From positions 62,001-126,000 of the forward strand of contig JAPLRS010000040.1 of NCBI GenBank assembly GCA_026399015.1: a stretch of DNA of 64,000 bases, written 5' to 3'. This DNA is from Methylococcales bacterium (GTDB lineage Bacteria > Pseudomonadota > Gammaproteobacteria > Methylococcales > Methylomonadaceae). The notes under the pieces are model-generated. The model was given only the letters and a program-made list of their open reading frames with translations, made no database searches and was not told the origin of the DNA. How positions within the stretch are numbered: the stretch's first letter is position 1; every line of letters begins with the position of its first letter. This document shows, piece after piece, positions 9,181-17,360 of this stretch. The position numbers and the translations under genes were made by a program.

Positions 9181-10012
9181 GTTGAATTTGCCACGCGTCT
9201 TGAATAGATTTAATGGTTTGAATTTCTCTGATTAATTCAGGGATGGGAGGGAGATTAAAATCTCGCTCTAATAAAGTCGGAAAAACACCGTAAAGTTCAT
9301 ACGCCTTTCCTAGTAATTTCCAGACCGGATCAACAATTTCAGCGCCATGAGTATCAACTAAAAAGTCTTCAGCTTCCACATGATGTCCTGCGATATGCGC
9401 GTAGGCAATTCGGTCTGCAGGGATAGCTTTTAAAAAGGCTTCAGCGTCATATTGATGGTTAACACTGTTGACATAAATGTTGTTAACATCTAACAAAATA
9501 TCACAATCTGCTTCTTGTACAACAGCGTTAAAAAAGTCTATTTCAGACATTTCTTGGCCGGGTGCTGCATAGTAAGACACATTTTCAATGGCGATTTTTT
9601 GTTCTAGAATTTCTTGTACACGTTTAATGCGTTTAGCGACATGTATGACCGCATCAGAGGTAAAAGGAATAGGCATTAAATCGTATAAATGACCATTTTT
9701 ACTGCAATAGCTAAGATGTTCGCTGTAAAGTTTGATTTGATGCTCTTTCATGAAGCTTTTTACTTCATTAATAAAGCTTTCATCCAGAGGATCAGTGCTA
9801 CCAAGGGATAAAGATAAACCATGACAAACAAAGTCATGACGCTCAGTCATGGCGCGAAAAGCTTTGCCAAACTTGCCGCCAATGGTAATCCAGTTTTCTG
9901 GCGCGATTTCGTAAAAATTAATAGCGGGTTCTGGTGTTTCAAGTAGAGGTATGGCTAAGGATCTTCTTAACCCTAACCCTGCACCTTTAACTAAACCGAG
10001 TGTTGTGTCCAT
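9161..10012 (-). CDS. HvfB/MbnB-like multinuclear iron oxidase (DUF692)
   Basis: Predicted multinuclear non-heme iron-dependent oxidative enzyme that modifies cysteines of the co-encoded precursor. MbnB (methanobactin) and the enzymes of HvfABC/bufferin clusters are the characterised relatives. The 283-residue TIM barrel shows family metal-site and core motifs in order: GLGLRRSL, HGLSLSLGS, YSEHLSYC, AIENVSYY, LLDVNNIYVNS, AHIAGHH, DTHGAEIVD and LLERDFNLPP. It lies between the precursor gene (upstream, 81 bp away across a hairpin) and the DUF2063 gene (downstream, overlapping). Substrate assignment to the adjacent precursor is inference from order and family. Confidence 0.92.
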   Translation of the reverse strand: MDTTLGLVKGAGLGLRRSLAIPLLETPEPAINFYEIAPENWITIGGKFGKAFRAMTERHDFVCHGLSLSLGSTDPLDESFINEVKSFMKEHQIKLYSEHLSYCSKNGHLYDLMPIPFTSDAVIHVAKRIKRVQEILEQKIAIENVSYYAAPGQEMSEIDFFNAVVQEADCDILLDVNNIYVNSVNHQYDAEAFLKAIPADRIAYAHIAGHHVEAEDFLVDTHGAEIVDPVWKLLGKAYELYGVFPTLLERDFNLPPIPELIREIQTIKSIQDAWQIQHDKRTA

Positions 10013-10046
10013 AAGAACACCTATTGAAAATTGAAAAAAATAGAGT

Positions 10047-10068
10047 GGAGGGTATAGAGATACCCTCC
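10047..10068 (-). terminator. Intercistronic hairpin between precursor and enzyme genes
   Basis: Perfect 8-bp stem GGAGGGTA / TACCCTCC with a 6-base loop. On the minus strand it is followed by ACTCTATTTTTTT. It sits between the hvfA-like stop and the DUF692 start, so it can act as a partial terminator or 3' stabiliser that leaves more precursor mRNA than enzyme mRNA, as is common in RiPP operons. The expression role is inference. Confidence 0.65.
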
Positions 10069-10093
10069 GGGTTTATTGAATAAAATTCAATAA

Positions 10094-10495
10094 TTATTTT
10101 GCTGCACCACAAGCGCCTTCTTTGCCTTTCATGGTTTCGCCTTCTTTCATTTGACCACAAGCGCCTTCTTTACCTTTCATCATAGCGCCACAAGCCATTT
10201 CCATACCTGGCTTCATTTTGCCGTCTTTCATCATAGCGCCACATGATGCGTCAGATGCTTTTTCATCTGCTTTTTTAGGATGTTGTGCACCTGCACAAGC
10301 ACCTTCAGCAGTTTTGTTGTTCATGTCCATTGCAGCGCCGCATTTCATTTCTGCTGCAGCAACTTGCATGTAACCAGTTGAAAGTTCAGTCATACCAAAT
10401 GGATTTGTATCTGCATAAACCGCAGTAGCAGAAACAGTTGAAATTAAAGCAGCGCCCATAGCTGTTGCTAATGGTGATTTGTTGATTTTTTTCAT
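10094..10495 (-). CDS. HvfA-like RiPP precursor with repeated CG motifs
   Basis: Secreted precursor of 133 residues. A signal peptide (MKKINKSPLATAMGAA... cut after VYA) is followed by a low-complexity Lys/Glu/Gly/Met-rich mature part with six cysteines. Five lie in xCG settings (MKCGA, ASCGA, MACGA, EGACGQ, EGACGA) and one in EGACAG. EGxCG repeats are the modified core units of HvfA/bufferin-type peptides, which chelate copper after Cys-to-heterocycle conversion by the DUF692 enzyme. ATG at 10495 is chosen because GGGAG lies 5 bases upstream; an in-frame TTG at 10507 would include that site. Strong methionine content also fits metal binding. The final product is inference. Confidence 0.88.
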   Translation of the reverse strand: MKKINKSPLATAMGAALISTVSATAVYADTNPFGMTELSTGYMQVAAAEMKCGAAMDMNNKTAEGACAGAQHPKKADEKASDASCGAMMKDGKMKPGMEMACGAMMKGKEGACGQMKEGETMKGKEGACGAAK

Positions 10496-10512
10496 GTTAA
10501 CTCCCAAGTATT

Positions 10513-10546
10513 ATTATAAATATTCGACTGATTAAGGTAATCGAAT
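10513..10546 (-). promoter_or_regulatory. Promoter and inverted repeat of the hvf-like operon
   Basis: On the minus strand a TATAAT -10 box (10513-10518) lies about 20 bases before the hvfA-like ATG. Just upstream, an inverted repeat ATTCGA-N13-TCGAAT (10522-10546) covers the -35 area. That position is where an operator for a metal-responsive repressor or activator would be expected. The identity of the regulator is unknown. Confidence 0.45.
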
Positions 10547-10594
10547 GTGCCTATCATACCTAAAGACGGGTAAATAAAGAATAAATAAACTCTA

Positions 10595-11236
10595 TTAAAG
10601 CAAGGTATTAATCTGAATACCCGAATCACACAGGTCTTTAATGATGCAATGTGTGCATTTTGGTTTTCTAGCAGTACAAGTATATCTGCCGTGTAAAATT
10701 AGTAAATGGTGCGCGTCTTTTTTATGTATTTTAGGCACATATTTATTGAGTTTTTGCTCAACTTCTAAGACATTTTTGCCTGGTGCCAAGCCGGTTCTGT
10801 TGGATACCCTAAAAATATGTGTATCGACAGCAATAGTTGGTTGACCAAATGCCGTATTGAGAATCACATTAGCTGTTTTTCTGCCAACGCCGGGCAGGGC
10901 TTCTAATGCCACTCTTGTTTGAGGCACTTCGCCATTATGATGGGCAATAAGTTGCTGACAGAGCTTAATAATATTGGCGCTTTTAGTATTGTATAATCCA
11001 ATGGTTTTTACATACTCTTTAAGTGTCGGTAAACCTAAATCTAAAATCGCCTGCGGGGTATTTGCAACCGCAAATAAAGGGCCGGTAGCTTTGTTAACGC
11101 CTTTATCTGTCGCTTGCGCAGATAACACTACGGCAATTAAGAGTTCAAAGTCTGTGGTGTAATTGAGTTCTGTAGTGGGATCTGGAATGGCTACAGCCAA
11201 TCTATCAAAAATCTCTAAGCGGTTTTTGTTATTCAT
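10595..11236 (-). CDS. nth: Nth, endonuclease III
   Basis: DNA glycosylase/AP lyase for oxidised pyrimidines in base-excision repair. With ATG at 11236 the product is 213 residues and its landmarks fall at the classic numbering: helix-hairpin-helix LPGVGRKTAN with catalytic Lys120, Asp138 (AVDTH), and the 4Fe-4S ligands Cys187, Cys194, Cys197 and Cys203. The open frame extends to a TTG at 11272, but the MNNKNRLEIFDRL start matches the family and avoids 12 unlikely residues. The gene stands alone on the minus strand, divergent from the DHH gene with about 120 bp between them. Confidence 0.96.
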   Translation of the reverse strand: MNNKNRLEIFDRLAVAIPDPTTELNYTTDFELLIAVVLSAQATDKGVNKATGPLFAVANTPQAILDLGLPTLKEYVKTIGLYNTKSANIIKLCQQLIAHHNGEVPQTRVALEALPGVGRKTANVILNTAFGQPTIAVDTHIFRVSNRTGLAPGKNVLEVEQKLNKYVPKIHKKDAHHLLILHGRYTCTARKPKCTHCIIKDLCDSGIQINTLL

Positions 11237-11355
11237 CGTTAAAAAGGTCTGGTCTATCGCAGCGCTAAGCAAACATGATTATGCCAAATAATTTCAACAT
11301 AGATTTTATTTTTATAATGAGACAACACTAATTAATAGGTATCAACGAGGCTTTT

Positions 11356-12312
11356 ATGTATTTTGATGTTTTTAATGGGGATGCTGATGGGCTATGTGCT
11401 TTGGTGCAACTGCGTTTAGCAAACCCTCAGATCTCTAAGTTAGTAACAGGTGTAAAGAGAGATATACAACTTTTAGACAATTTAACCGTCACGCAGCAAG
11501 ATGTAGTGACCGTATTGGATATATCACTTAAAAAAAATCGGGATGGTTTAGTGGCCATTTTGCAGCAAGGCGCTCAGGTTTTATATGTGGATCATCATGA
11601 GACGGGCGATATACCTATATGCGCTAACTTAACTACAATTATTAACACAGCACCAACGACTTGCACTAGTTTATTAGTTGATGAATATTTAAATGGTAAG
11701 TACCGGGCTTGGGCGCTCGTTGCTGCGTGTGGTGATAATTTATTGCCTCAAGCGGAGCAGTTAGCAAAAACCTTAGATATCACTACAACGCAGTTTGAGC
11801 AGTTAAAAAAATTGGGTATTTGCCTTAACTATAATGCTTATGGGCATAGCGTAGCAGACTTACATTTTGCGCCAGACGAACTTTATAAACACTTGGTTCA
11901 GTATGCCTCGCCTTTAGAGTTTTTAATTGATAAAGCAGATATTTTTGAGCAATTACAAGCTGGATATGCAACAGACTTAGAATTAGCTCAAAGTACTAAG
12001 CCAGAGTATCAAGATGACAAAATCTGTGTCTATATCTTGCCTGATGAGGCTTGGGCAAGACGTATTAATGGTGTAATGGGAAATGATATGGCCAATTTAA
12101 ATCCTCAGCGGGCGCATGCGGTACTCACGTATAACGCACAAGGCGCTTATCAGGTAAGTGTTAGAGCTCCTATAGCTAATAAACAAGGGGCAGATGAGTT
12201 GTGTGGCTTATTTAAAACAGGCGGGGGGCGAAAGAGTGCGGCAGGGATTAATCATCTGCCTTTACACGCATTAGTGGATTTTATAGCGGCGTTTAAAAAG
12301 CAGTATCAGTAA
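11356..12312 (+). CDS. DHH family phosphoesterase
   Basis: Cytoplasmic DHH/DHHA1 protein of 318 residues. The N-terminal domain has the metal-binding signatures DVFNGDADGLCAL (3-15), VTVLDISL and the eponymous DHH in YVDHHETGD at about 78-86. The C-terminal DHHA1 domain carries GADELCGLFKTGGGRKSAAG. Family members cleave phosphodiester bonds in small oligonucleotides (nanoRNase) or cyclic dinucleotides, or hydrolyse pyrophosphate; the sequence does not tell which. ATG at 11356 follows a weak ACGAGG site. An inverted repeat downstream separates it from the convergent cytochrome gene. Confidence 0.9.
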   Translation: MYFDVFNGDADGLCALVQLRLANPQISKLVTGVKRDIQLLDNLTVTQQDVVTVLDISLKKNRDGLVAILQQGAQVLYVDHHETGDIPICANLTTIINTAPTTCTSLLVDEYLNGKYRAWALVAACGDNLLPQAEQLAKTLDITTTQFEQLKKLGICLNYNAYGHSVADLHFAPDELYKHLVQYASPLEFLIDKADIFEQLQAGYATDLELAQSTKPEYQDDKICVYILPDEAWARRINGVMGNDMANLNPQRAHAVLTYNAQGAYQVSVRAPIANKQGADELCGLFKTGGGRKSAAGINHLPLHALVDFIAAFKKQYQ

Positions 12313-12322
12313 ATCAATAAGA

Positions 12323-12353
12323 TATCAGGGTATGCATTGCACATACCCTGATA
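12323..12353. terminator. Inverted repeat between convergent genes
   Basis: Perfect 12-bp arms TATCAGGGTATG / CATACCCTGATA with a 7-base loop, in the 59-bp gap between two convergent stops. There is no strong T-run on either strand, but the long perfect stem and location support a shared transcript end. Confidence 0.6.
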
Positions 12354-12371
12354 AATTCAGACATTAAAACC

Positions 12372-14474
12372 TTAAGGTATACGCGTTACAATTAACGCAT
12401 CTGCTTGCAGTTTTAAAGATTTGGCTTTATTTAACATGGCGTTTCTTGGGCCGCTAATGCGTAATAACGCCGCGGCGGTTTCCCATTTATAGGCGGCTTT
12501 AAGTTTGCTGACCGCTTCAGGGTAAGCAATTAATTGGCCTTCGGTTAATACTTCAATTGCATCTTGAGTGTCTGCCATCGCTAATTTAGTTAACTCTTGG
12601 CCATTAATACCGTTTAGCAATTTAGCTTGATCAAGTAAAGCATTAGAATTTCTGATGTTTTCTAAGGCATTAATAGAGCGTAAAAACTGCGCTACTGCCA
12701 CCACTTGCGAAGAACTGATTTGTACAGTTCTGTCCGCACCTGAAGAAGTTAAGTGTCCAGGAGATAGATTAAACTCAGGGGTGTTATAAAAAGCGACTGC
12801 TTCTTCGATAGTATTTACACTGTTGTTATGAAAGAAAGGCGCTGTATCAGCGGCTTCAATTAAACTAGGTGTATTAAAGCGTTCTTCACCATAACTGCAG
12901 ATTGTAGTGGGGTCCGTATCATTACAATAGCCGTGAATATCAACAGTACCAATACCTCCATCCTGTGCTAAGGCAGAGTCTAATAATAAACCAGGTTGAT
13001 CTTTCATGGCTTCAACGCCGGTATTGCGCGTTGGGTTACCACCTGTAGTAGAACTTAAAGCGCCGGCATTGCTGTGACAACCGTTGCAGTTAGCAGAAGT
13101 GCCTAAGACAGGTACGTTATTAACTTTAGGATTGCTTTTAACATCAAATAACACTTTACCGCGTTGTACGATAGGCGAGTTAAAAGTCATTTTAGCTAGT
13201 GTTACATCTTGGTTACGACCCAAAGAGAGCATATACGCTTGGATGGCATTTAGTTCAGCATCTGTTGGTAAACGGAAGTCTGTGTCAGGAATGCGAGCTA
13301 AAGACTTAGGAAAATGTTGCACAATAGCGCCAATCGTAAATTCTCTTAAAGAACCAGTACCTACCGAACCATCACCTGACCAGCCTAAGGCATTAGCAAA
13401 GGTTTCATCTAATACATCAAATGCATCGCCAGCGCCAAAGGGAGCAGGATTTACAACGCGTTCGGTAGTAATTGATTTAGCTAAGCCTAAGGTATGAGGC
13501 ACACTGCGCATAATAGCTGGGTGATCAAAGCCATCCACATTAGTTAAGATTAAACCCAATTTACGCATTAAATCCGGTTTTTCTAAATTAGCTAAAGTCG
13601 GATTGGTTTCAGCGACAAATAGTGGATCTGTCGGTGGTAGGGTGGCTATGTATTTAGGATCAATGGTGTGATTGTTGTCTAAACGATGACAAGTTGAACA
13701 AGTACGGCCATTACCACTAAATGTTTCATTAACAAAAAGTCTACGACCCTCAGCAATTTGAGTGCCCATTACAGTCGCTAAATCAGCTTGATCAGCAATT
13801 GCATCTGCATTGGCTAGGGTAGGTAATAAAAAGTCAAAAGTCGATTTAGGACTGGCAGAATCTTTGATGTTACCAATGCTGGCTTGTGTCCAAGGTTTAT
13901 TGCTGTAATACAGCGTTTGTAATAAATCCGGTGCGCCAGCAATTACCACAGCTTGATCAGGTTTTTTACCTGCAGGTGTTACCACAACCATATCAATCTT
14001 AAAGTCGTTCAGAGTCGCGCGAGTAATTTGAGTATTTAGTTTTGCAACGCTATTACCTTTATTTAAAGAACCTAAACGGTAAAAACTATCGCCAGCTTCT
14101 GGTTTAACAGTGCGATTGTCACCATCACGGTTATCAACTAACCACACATCATAAGCTTGATTATCTAAGTTTTTAACCTTAACAGACACTTGGCCAGTCA
14201 TTAAATCAAGCTCTAAATAACCTTTCGCTTTAGAATCGTTAGTCGAAAAAGCTTTTGAATGTGCCATGGCTAAATGCAAAGTAGTTGGACTACCGCCTTT
14301 GGCTTCATAATTTTTTTGCCAATCTGTAAAAACGCTTTGTAAAGCATCTAAATTACCATGGCCCAATACCAATTCTTTTTCATTGCTGGGTGCGTCCAGG
14401 GTTGCATAAGTCATAATGCCACCGGATAGTAAGGCTATCAATGACATGAGTCCTAGGATTTTTTTGTGTTTCAT
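12372..14474 (-). CDS. Secreted di-heme cytochrome c peroxidase-like protein
   Basis: Exported electron-transfer protein or peroxidase of about 700 residues. After a signal peptide (MKHKKILGLMSLIALLSGGI) comes an N-terminal beta-rich region of roughly 200 residues that I cannot assign. Then come two heme c sites: CSTCH near residue 258 and CNGCH near 461. The C-terminal part (NTPSLIEAADTAPFFHNNSVNTIEEAVAFY) resembles the MauG/CcpA peroxidase family. ATG at 14474 is preferred over a TTG at 14510, since it starts the signal peptide. A sigma-54 type promoter (14594-14609) and a palindrome pair lie upstream. The partner of the cytochrome is unknown; a second di-heme protein under similar control begins at 25268. 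Confidence 0.85.
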   Translation of the reverse strand: MKHKKILGLMSLIALLSGGIMTYATLDAPSNEKELVLGHGNLDALQSVFTDWQKNYEAKGGSPTTLHLAMAHSKAFSTNDSKAKGYLELDLMTGQVSVKVKNLDNQAYDVWLVDNRDGDNRTVKPEAGDSFYRLGSLNKGNSVAKLNTQITRATLNDFKIDMVVVTPAGKKPDQAVVIAGAPDLLQTLYYSNKPWTQASIGNIKDSASPKSTFDFLLPTLANADAIADQADLATVMGTQIAEGRRLFVNETFSGNGRTCSTCHRLDNNHTIDPKYIATLPPTDPLFVAETNPTLANLEKPDLMRKLGLILTNVDGFDHPAIMRSVPHTLGLAKSITTERVVNPAPFGAGDAFDVLDETFANALGWSGDGSVGTGSLREFTIGAIVQHFPKSLARIPDTDFRLPTDAELNAIQAYMLSLGRNQDVTLAKMTFNSPIVQRGKVLFDVKSNPKVNNVPVLGTSANCNGCHSNAGALSSTTGGNPTRNTGVEAMKDQPGLLLDSALAQDGGIGTVDIHGYCNDTDPTTICSYGEERFNTPSLIEAADTAPFFHNNSVNTIEEAVAFYNTPEFNLSPGHLTSSGADRTVQISSSQVVAVAQFLRSINALENIRNSNALLDQAKLLNGINGQELTKLAMADTQDAIEVLTEGQLIAYPEAVSKLKAAYKWETAAALLRISGPRNAMLNKAKSLKLQADALIVTRIP

Positions 14475-14593
14475 AAAATTCAATCCGTTTTTTATTAGTA
14501 TAAAAACCAATCATTAGTTGATTGGTAGTTTTAAAGCACCATGCTTAGTTTGTACTTTGGCTGGCTAGATTCATTGATCTTGGTAATTCAATG

Positions 14594-14609
14594 AGCAATG
14601 TTTATGCCA
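14594..14609 (-). promoter_or_regulatory. Sigma-54 promoter of the di-heme cytochrome gene
   Basis: Minus-strand TGGCATAAACATTGCT has GG and GC at the exact -24/-12 spacing and fits 10 of the 12 fixed positions of TGGCACGNNNNTTGCW. It lies about 120 bases before the ATG at 14474. The element nearly repeats at 21647-21662 (TGGTATAAACATTGCA), in front of a PEP-CTERM gene. Confidence 0.75.
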
Positions 14610-14661
14610 CAATAAATATAAGGGATTTTAAAGGCTTCTAGGGCCAGGTATAAAATGTTAA

Positions 14662-14709
14662 ATAGGTTAAATGCCCTATTTTTTAAAAAAAGTGTGTCAT
14701 ATGACACAC
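14662..14709. promoter_or_regulatory. Palindrome pair 1 (candidate activator sites)
   Basis: Perfect GTGTGTCATATGACACAC at 14692-14709, with a strongly degenerate partner (14662-14679, AGGTTAAATGCC-like) whose centre is 30 bp away. The pair is 60-95 bp upstream of the minus-strand sigma-54 element at 14594. Confidence 0.65.
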
Positions 14710-14734
14710 TTTTTACATATAAGTCTTAGCACCA

Positions 14735-14762
14735 TAAAAAAACGCCCCGAAGGGCGTTCTAT
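14735..14762 (-). terminator. Intrinsic terminator of the secreted-protein gene at 14787
   Basis: Minus-strand hairpin AACGCCC-TTCG-GGGCGTT with a UUCG-type tetraloop, followed by seven T. It is a textbook Rho-independent terminator 25 bp beyond the stop of the 14787-15254 gene. Confidence 0.93.
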
Positions 14763-14786
14763 AAGTCCTCAGGAAACTAAGAAATC

Positions 14787-15254
14787 TTATTTGGACTCAC
14801 CTGATTTAGCTGTCGTTGCTGGGAGTTTAGGAGAGTAACGAGTACCGTTGGTAATACCTTCAACTCCAAATGTATTAGTAAAGTTACCTACAAAAGATTC
14901 TTTGTTAGGTGAAAACTGTAGATCGAAGTAAGAGTCAATGTGCACAACGCTTGGTACTGGATCAAAGCTAATGGTTGCAGTAGCAGAGCAGTTGGTATTC
15001 ATAGTCGCAGTGCCGTAAACAGGCCCATTGAATCCTGGTTCGTTGTTTGAATTATTGCCAAATTCACAAGTACCTGTTAAAGCACCGCCAGTCGCGATGT
15101 TAATTACACAACGCCCCATGTGATTGTGGTGGTTGATAGCTGCTTGATACATTACATAGTTACCGACTAGGTTAGCTTGTGTGCAAGGCGTAATAGCAGC
15201 AAAAGCTGGACTAGCAATTAAAAGAGTTGATGCAATAAATAATAATTTTTTCAT
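14787..15254 (-). CDS. Secreted protein of unknown function
   Basis: I do not recognise a family. The 155-residue product has a clean Sec signal peptide (MKKLLFIASTLLIASPAFA) and a mature domain of about 115 residues with four cysteines. It is rich in Gly, Asn and Thr, alternating in a pattern suggestive of beta strands (GGALTGTCEFGNN, YGTATMNTNCSATATISF). The tail is polar and probably disordered (KLPATTAKSGESK). A strong ribosome-binding site (GAGGAGC, 7 bases before ATG) supports the start. It diverges from the AraC gene across palindrome pair 2, so it may belong to the same regulon, though I see no good sigma-54 element on its side. Confidence 0.75.
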   Translation of the reverse strand: MKKLLFIASTLLIASPAFAAITPCTQANLVGNYVMYQAAINHHNHMGRCVINIATGGALTGTCEFGNNSNNEPGFNGPVYGTATMNTNCSATATISFDPVPSVVHIDSYFDLQFSPNKESFVGNFTNTFGVEGITNGTRYSPKLPATTAKSGESK

Positions 15255-15417
15255 AAATAAGCTCCTCGTGGTGTTATTAGAATTTTAAAAATGAATCGTA
15301 AAAAGCCAATAGTAAAAGTCTTTTAAACTAATTCGGGGCAGATAATAGCCGTAAATAACAGCCCCAATTTTTTTAATTATTATTTTAAAAGTAGTATTTT
15401 TTATGCTTGAGGTATTA

Positions 15418-15466
15418 GTGTGTCATATCACACAGTTTTATTTAAAAAGTGTGTCATATGACACAC
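15418..15466. promoter_or_regulatory. Palindrome pair 2 (candidate activator sites)
   Basis: Perfect GTGTGTCATATGACACAC at 15449-15466 and GTGTGTCATATCACACAG at 15418-15435, with centres 31 bp apart. They lie in the divergent region between the secreted-protein gene and the AraC gene, 74 bp (nearer centre) from a sigma-54-like element at 15530. Confidence 0.75.
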
Positions 15467-15529
15467 TTTTTAAAAATTCACCGGCCCAGTTTTTTTTTAA
15501 AGTCGAGTCTTTTAGGGTAAAAACCCTGT

Positions 15530-15545
15530 CGGCGTGATTTTTGCA
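15530..15545 (+). promoter_or_regulatory. Possible sigma-54 promoter at the AraC gene start
   Basis: CGGCGTGATTTTTGCA keeps GG and GC at -24/-12 spacing (9 of 12 fixed positions). It overlaps the first possible start codon of the AraC-type gene. If it is used, translation must begin further downstream, for instance at GTG 15585. Confidence 0.45.
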
Positions 15546-16547
15546 TTAGGTAAAAATATCTACCTAAACTACAGGCGATTTTTAGTGAATTCCGTTCCAT
15601 CCGATTTACAGACATACCATCAGCTTAATAATGCTGAACTTCCCTTACAAAAGCAGTCTGATACTAATAATCTGATTCAATACCTACCCGATGAGGTTGG
15701 TGATGGGCACACTTTAATTGTGCCGTTACATGAGGATTTTAGTTTTATAGATACCAACTATCTGCCGAATAAAAATTTGGCAATAGTTAGTAAGATAGAT
15801 GATCAAGAGCCACGCTTAGTGGTCACTATTGCTTTAAAAGGCCAATCCTCCTTTAAGGGTTATCAAAACCAAGCTATCTTTTTTAAAGAAGGTTACACCA
15901 CCATTGCTATTTTTAAGTCCAGCCATGGTGAACGGCAATATAAAGCAAATAAGCAAATTAGACAGTTACGATTTTCTGTTAAAAAGTCTTGGCTAGATAA
16001 GCAATTAGGCGCAGAAAAATCAGCTGAAATATTTGCAAAAGATGGCATCTGCTTGGTTAGTCATCGGCCTATCAGCACACAAGGGTTAATAGCAGCTCGC
16101 CATTTGGTTGACGCTAAAGATAAGGAGGCTTTACAACATTTATTTATTCAGGGTCATGCGATGACTTTATTGGCGGCAGAATTAGCAACGCTGTTTCAAG
16201 AGGATCCGCAGTGTGTAGATGGTTTTACAAAAAAAGATAAAGTGACTGCCCAAATGGCTAGAGACATTTTATATAGTGAATTTAAAAATCCACCTTCAGT
16301 AGCGGACTTAGCACTGAGGGTAGGCACCAATCAATTTAAATTAAAAAAGCTATTTCATCATTTCTTTTCTAATACACCCTATGGTTTATTAGGGGAATAT
16401 AGAATGCAAGTGGCATATCAATTACTGGAAACTAAACAGCATCCCGTTAATGTGGTGGCAGATAAAGTTGGTTTTGCCCATGCGAGTAACTTTACGCTTG
16501 CCTTTATAAAGTGCTATGGGGTGTCGCCTAAAGTGGTGGGTAAATAA
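15534..16547 (+). CDS. AraC family transcriptional regulator
   Basis: DNA-binding regulator of up to 337 residues. The C-terminal hundred residues hold the two helix-turn-helix units of AraC proteins: NPPSVADLALRVGTNQFKLKKLFHHFF, then HPVNVVADKVGFAHASNFTLAFIKCYGVSP, close to the consensus of PchR/MarA-like members. The N-terminal 200 residues are a sensing domain without a recognised ligand. The GTG at 15534 is uncertain: it has no ribosome-binding site and sits inside a sigma-54-like element. GTG at 15585 (AGG 9 bases upstream) would give 320 residues. The palindrome pair directly upstream places the regulator in, or near, the regulon it may help control. Confidence 0.85.
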   Translation: MIFALGKNIYLNYRRFLVNSVPSDLQTYHQLNNAELPLQKQSDTNNLIQYLPDEVGDGHTLIVPLHEDFSFIDTNYLPNKNLAIVSKIDDQEPRLVVTIALKGQSSFKGYQNQAIFFKEGYTTIAIFKSSHGERQYKANKQIRQLRFSVKKSWLDKQLGAEKSAEIFAKDGICLVSHRPISTQGLIAARHLVDAKDKEALQHLFIQGHAMTLLAAELATLFQEDPQCVDGFTKKDKVTAQMARDILYSEFKNPPSVADLALRVGTNQFKLKKLFHHFFSNTPYGLLGEYRMQVAYQLLETKQHPVNVVADKVGFAHASNFTLAFIKCYGVSPKVVGK

Positions 16548-16696
16548 AAAAGCATCCATGATTATCTTTGTAAAGTTATGTATTTATCTCGATTTCCGTC
16601 CTTTATTATCAAGGTAAACGAGTATCCTAATATGCATGGATGCATGATGTGATAATTAGGGTTGCAGACCCCGATAGTAAAGGATGGTTATTTAAA

Positions 16697-17086
16697 TTAG
16701 GAAATAGCGTGTTGAATTAGGGTATAAGCATTCCACATAAAGCCCACGGATGAAACTGTGAAGCTCAATGCTGTGAATACTTTCCATTTTTTCTTATTCC
16801 AGAAATCAGTGTCGAAAGCTGCGATAGTAAAAATTGTTGGATTGGTAAATCCGCCAATCGCAATGCACCAGCAAGCCGCAACAGGCAATTCAATGCCTAA
16901 ACCGTAAAATCCCAAACAGAACAACGCCATCAATGCATAGTCTACGTGTGCTCTAATTAGAGTTTTGTAATCAATCACGAATTCATCAACACCTTTGATT
17001 GGAAACCATTTAGCAAAGGTCATGAGCCATGCTGATGAAATCAATGCAGTAATACATGCTGCGGCACCAATTAATAAAATCTCCAT
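16697..17086 (-). CDS. Four-helix membrane protein, unknown function
   Basis: I do not recognise a family. The 129-residue protein has four predicted transmembrane helices: residues about 3-25, 50-66, 69-90 and 104-125. A short cytosolic or periplasmic stretch WFPIKGVDEFVIDYKTLIRAHVDY lies between the first two. Conserved-looking residues in the membrane include a His in RAHVDYALM and two Cys near ACWCIAIGG. A strong GGGGAGA site precedes ATG 17086. It stands alone. The approximately 150-bp region at 16548-16696 contains only 9-bp inverted arms GCATCCATG / CATGGATGC, far apart. Confidence 0.7.
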   Translation of the reverse strand: MEILLIGAAACITALISSAWLMTFAKWFPIKGVDEFVIDYKTLIRAHVDYALMALFCLGFYGLGIELPVAACWCIAIGGFTNPTIFTIAAFDTDFWNKKKWKVFTALSFTVSSVGFMWNAYTLIQHAIS

Positions 17087-17314
17087 TTATTTTCTCCCCT
17101 AATATTAAGATAAAAAGCGCAGTTTAATTCTAAAGAAAGGTCTGTCTTATATCAATTTATTTTATAAAACTTATAACCTCTTTTTTAGGTAGTAGCATCA
17201 CGGCCTGAACTATTAAAGATGAAAGCTGACTTAATGGCCAAGCAAAGAACCTGGATTGTCGAAAATGCATTAACGCAGGAAGAAGCCACTAGCATAGAAG
17301 CAATTTTTAAAGAA

Positions 17315-17350
17315 AATCCGCATTCTGGAGTGGCGTTCAGAATGCGGATT
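17315..17350 (-). terminator. Terminator hairpin of PEP-CTERM gene 1
   Basis: Perfect 13-bp arms AATCCGCATTCTG / CAGAATGCGGATT with a 10-base loop. On the minus strand the stem is followed by TTCTTT. A virtually identical copy with flanks lies at 20551-20586, after the paralogous PEP-CTERM gene. A variant (AATCCGCATAC stem) lies at 23609-23640, beyond the third. Confidence 0.85.
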
Positions 17351-17360
17351 TGTTACCTAC

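Noticed and set aside
15255-15417. Sigma-54 promoter for the secreted-protein gene at 14787
   Set aside because: The best candidate near 15339 has spacing off by one base; not supported.
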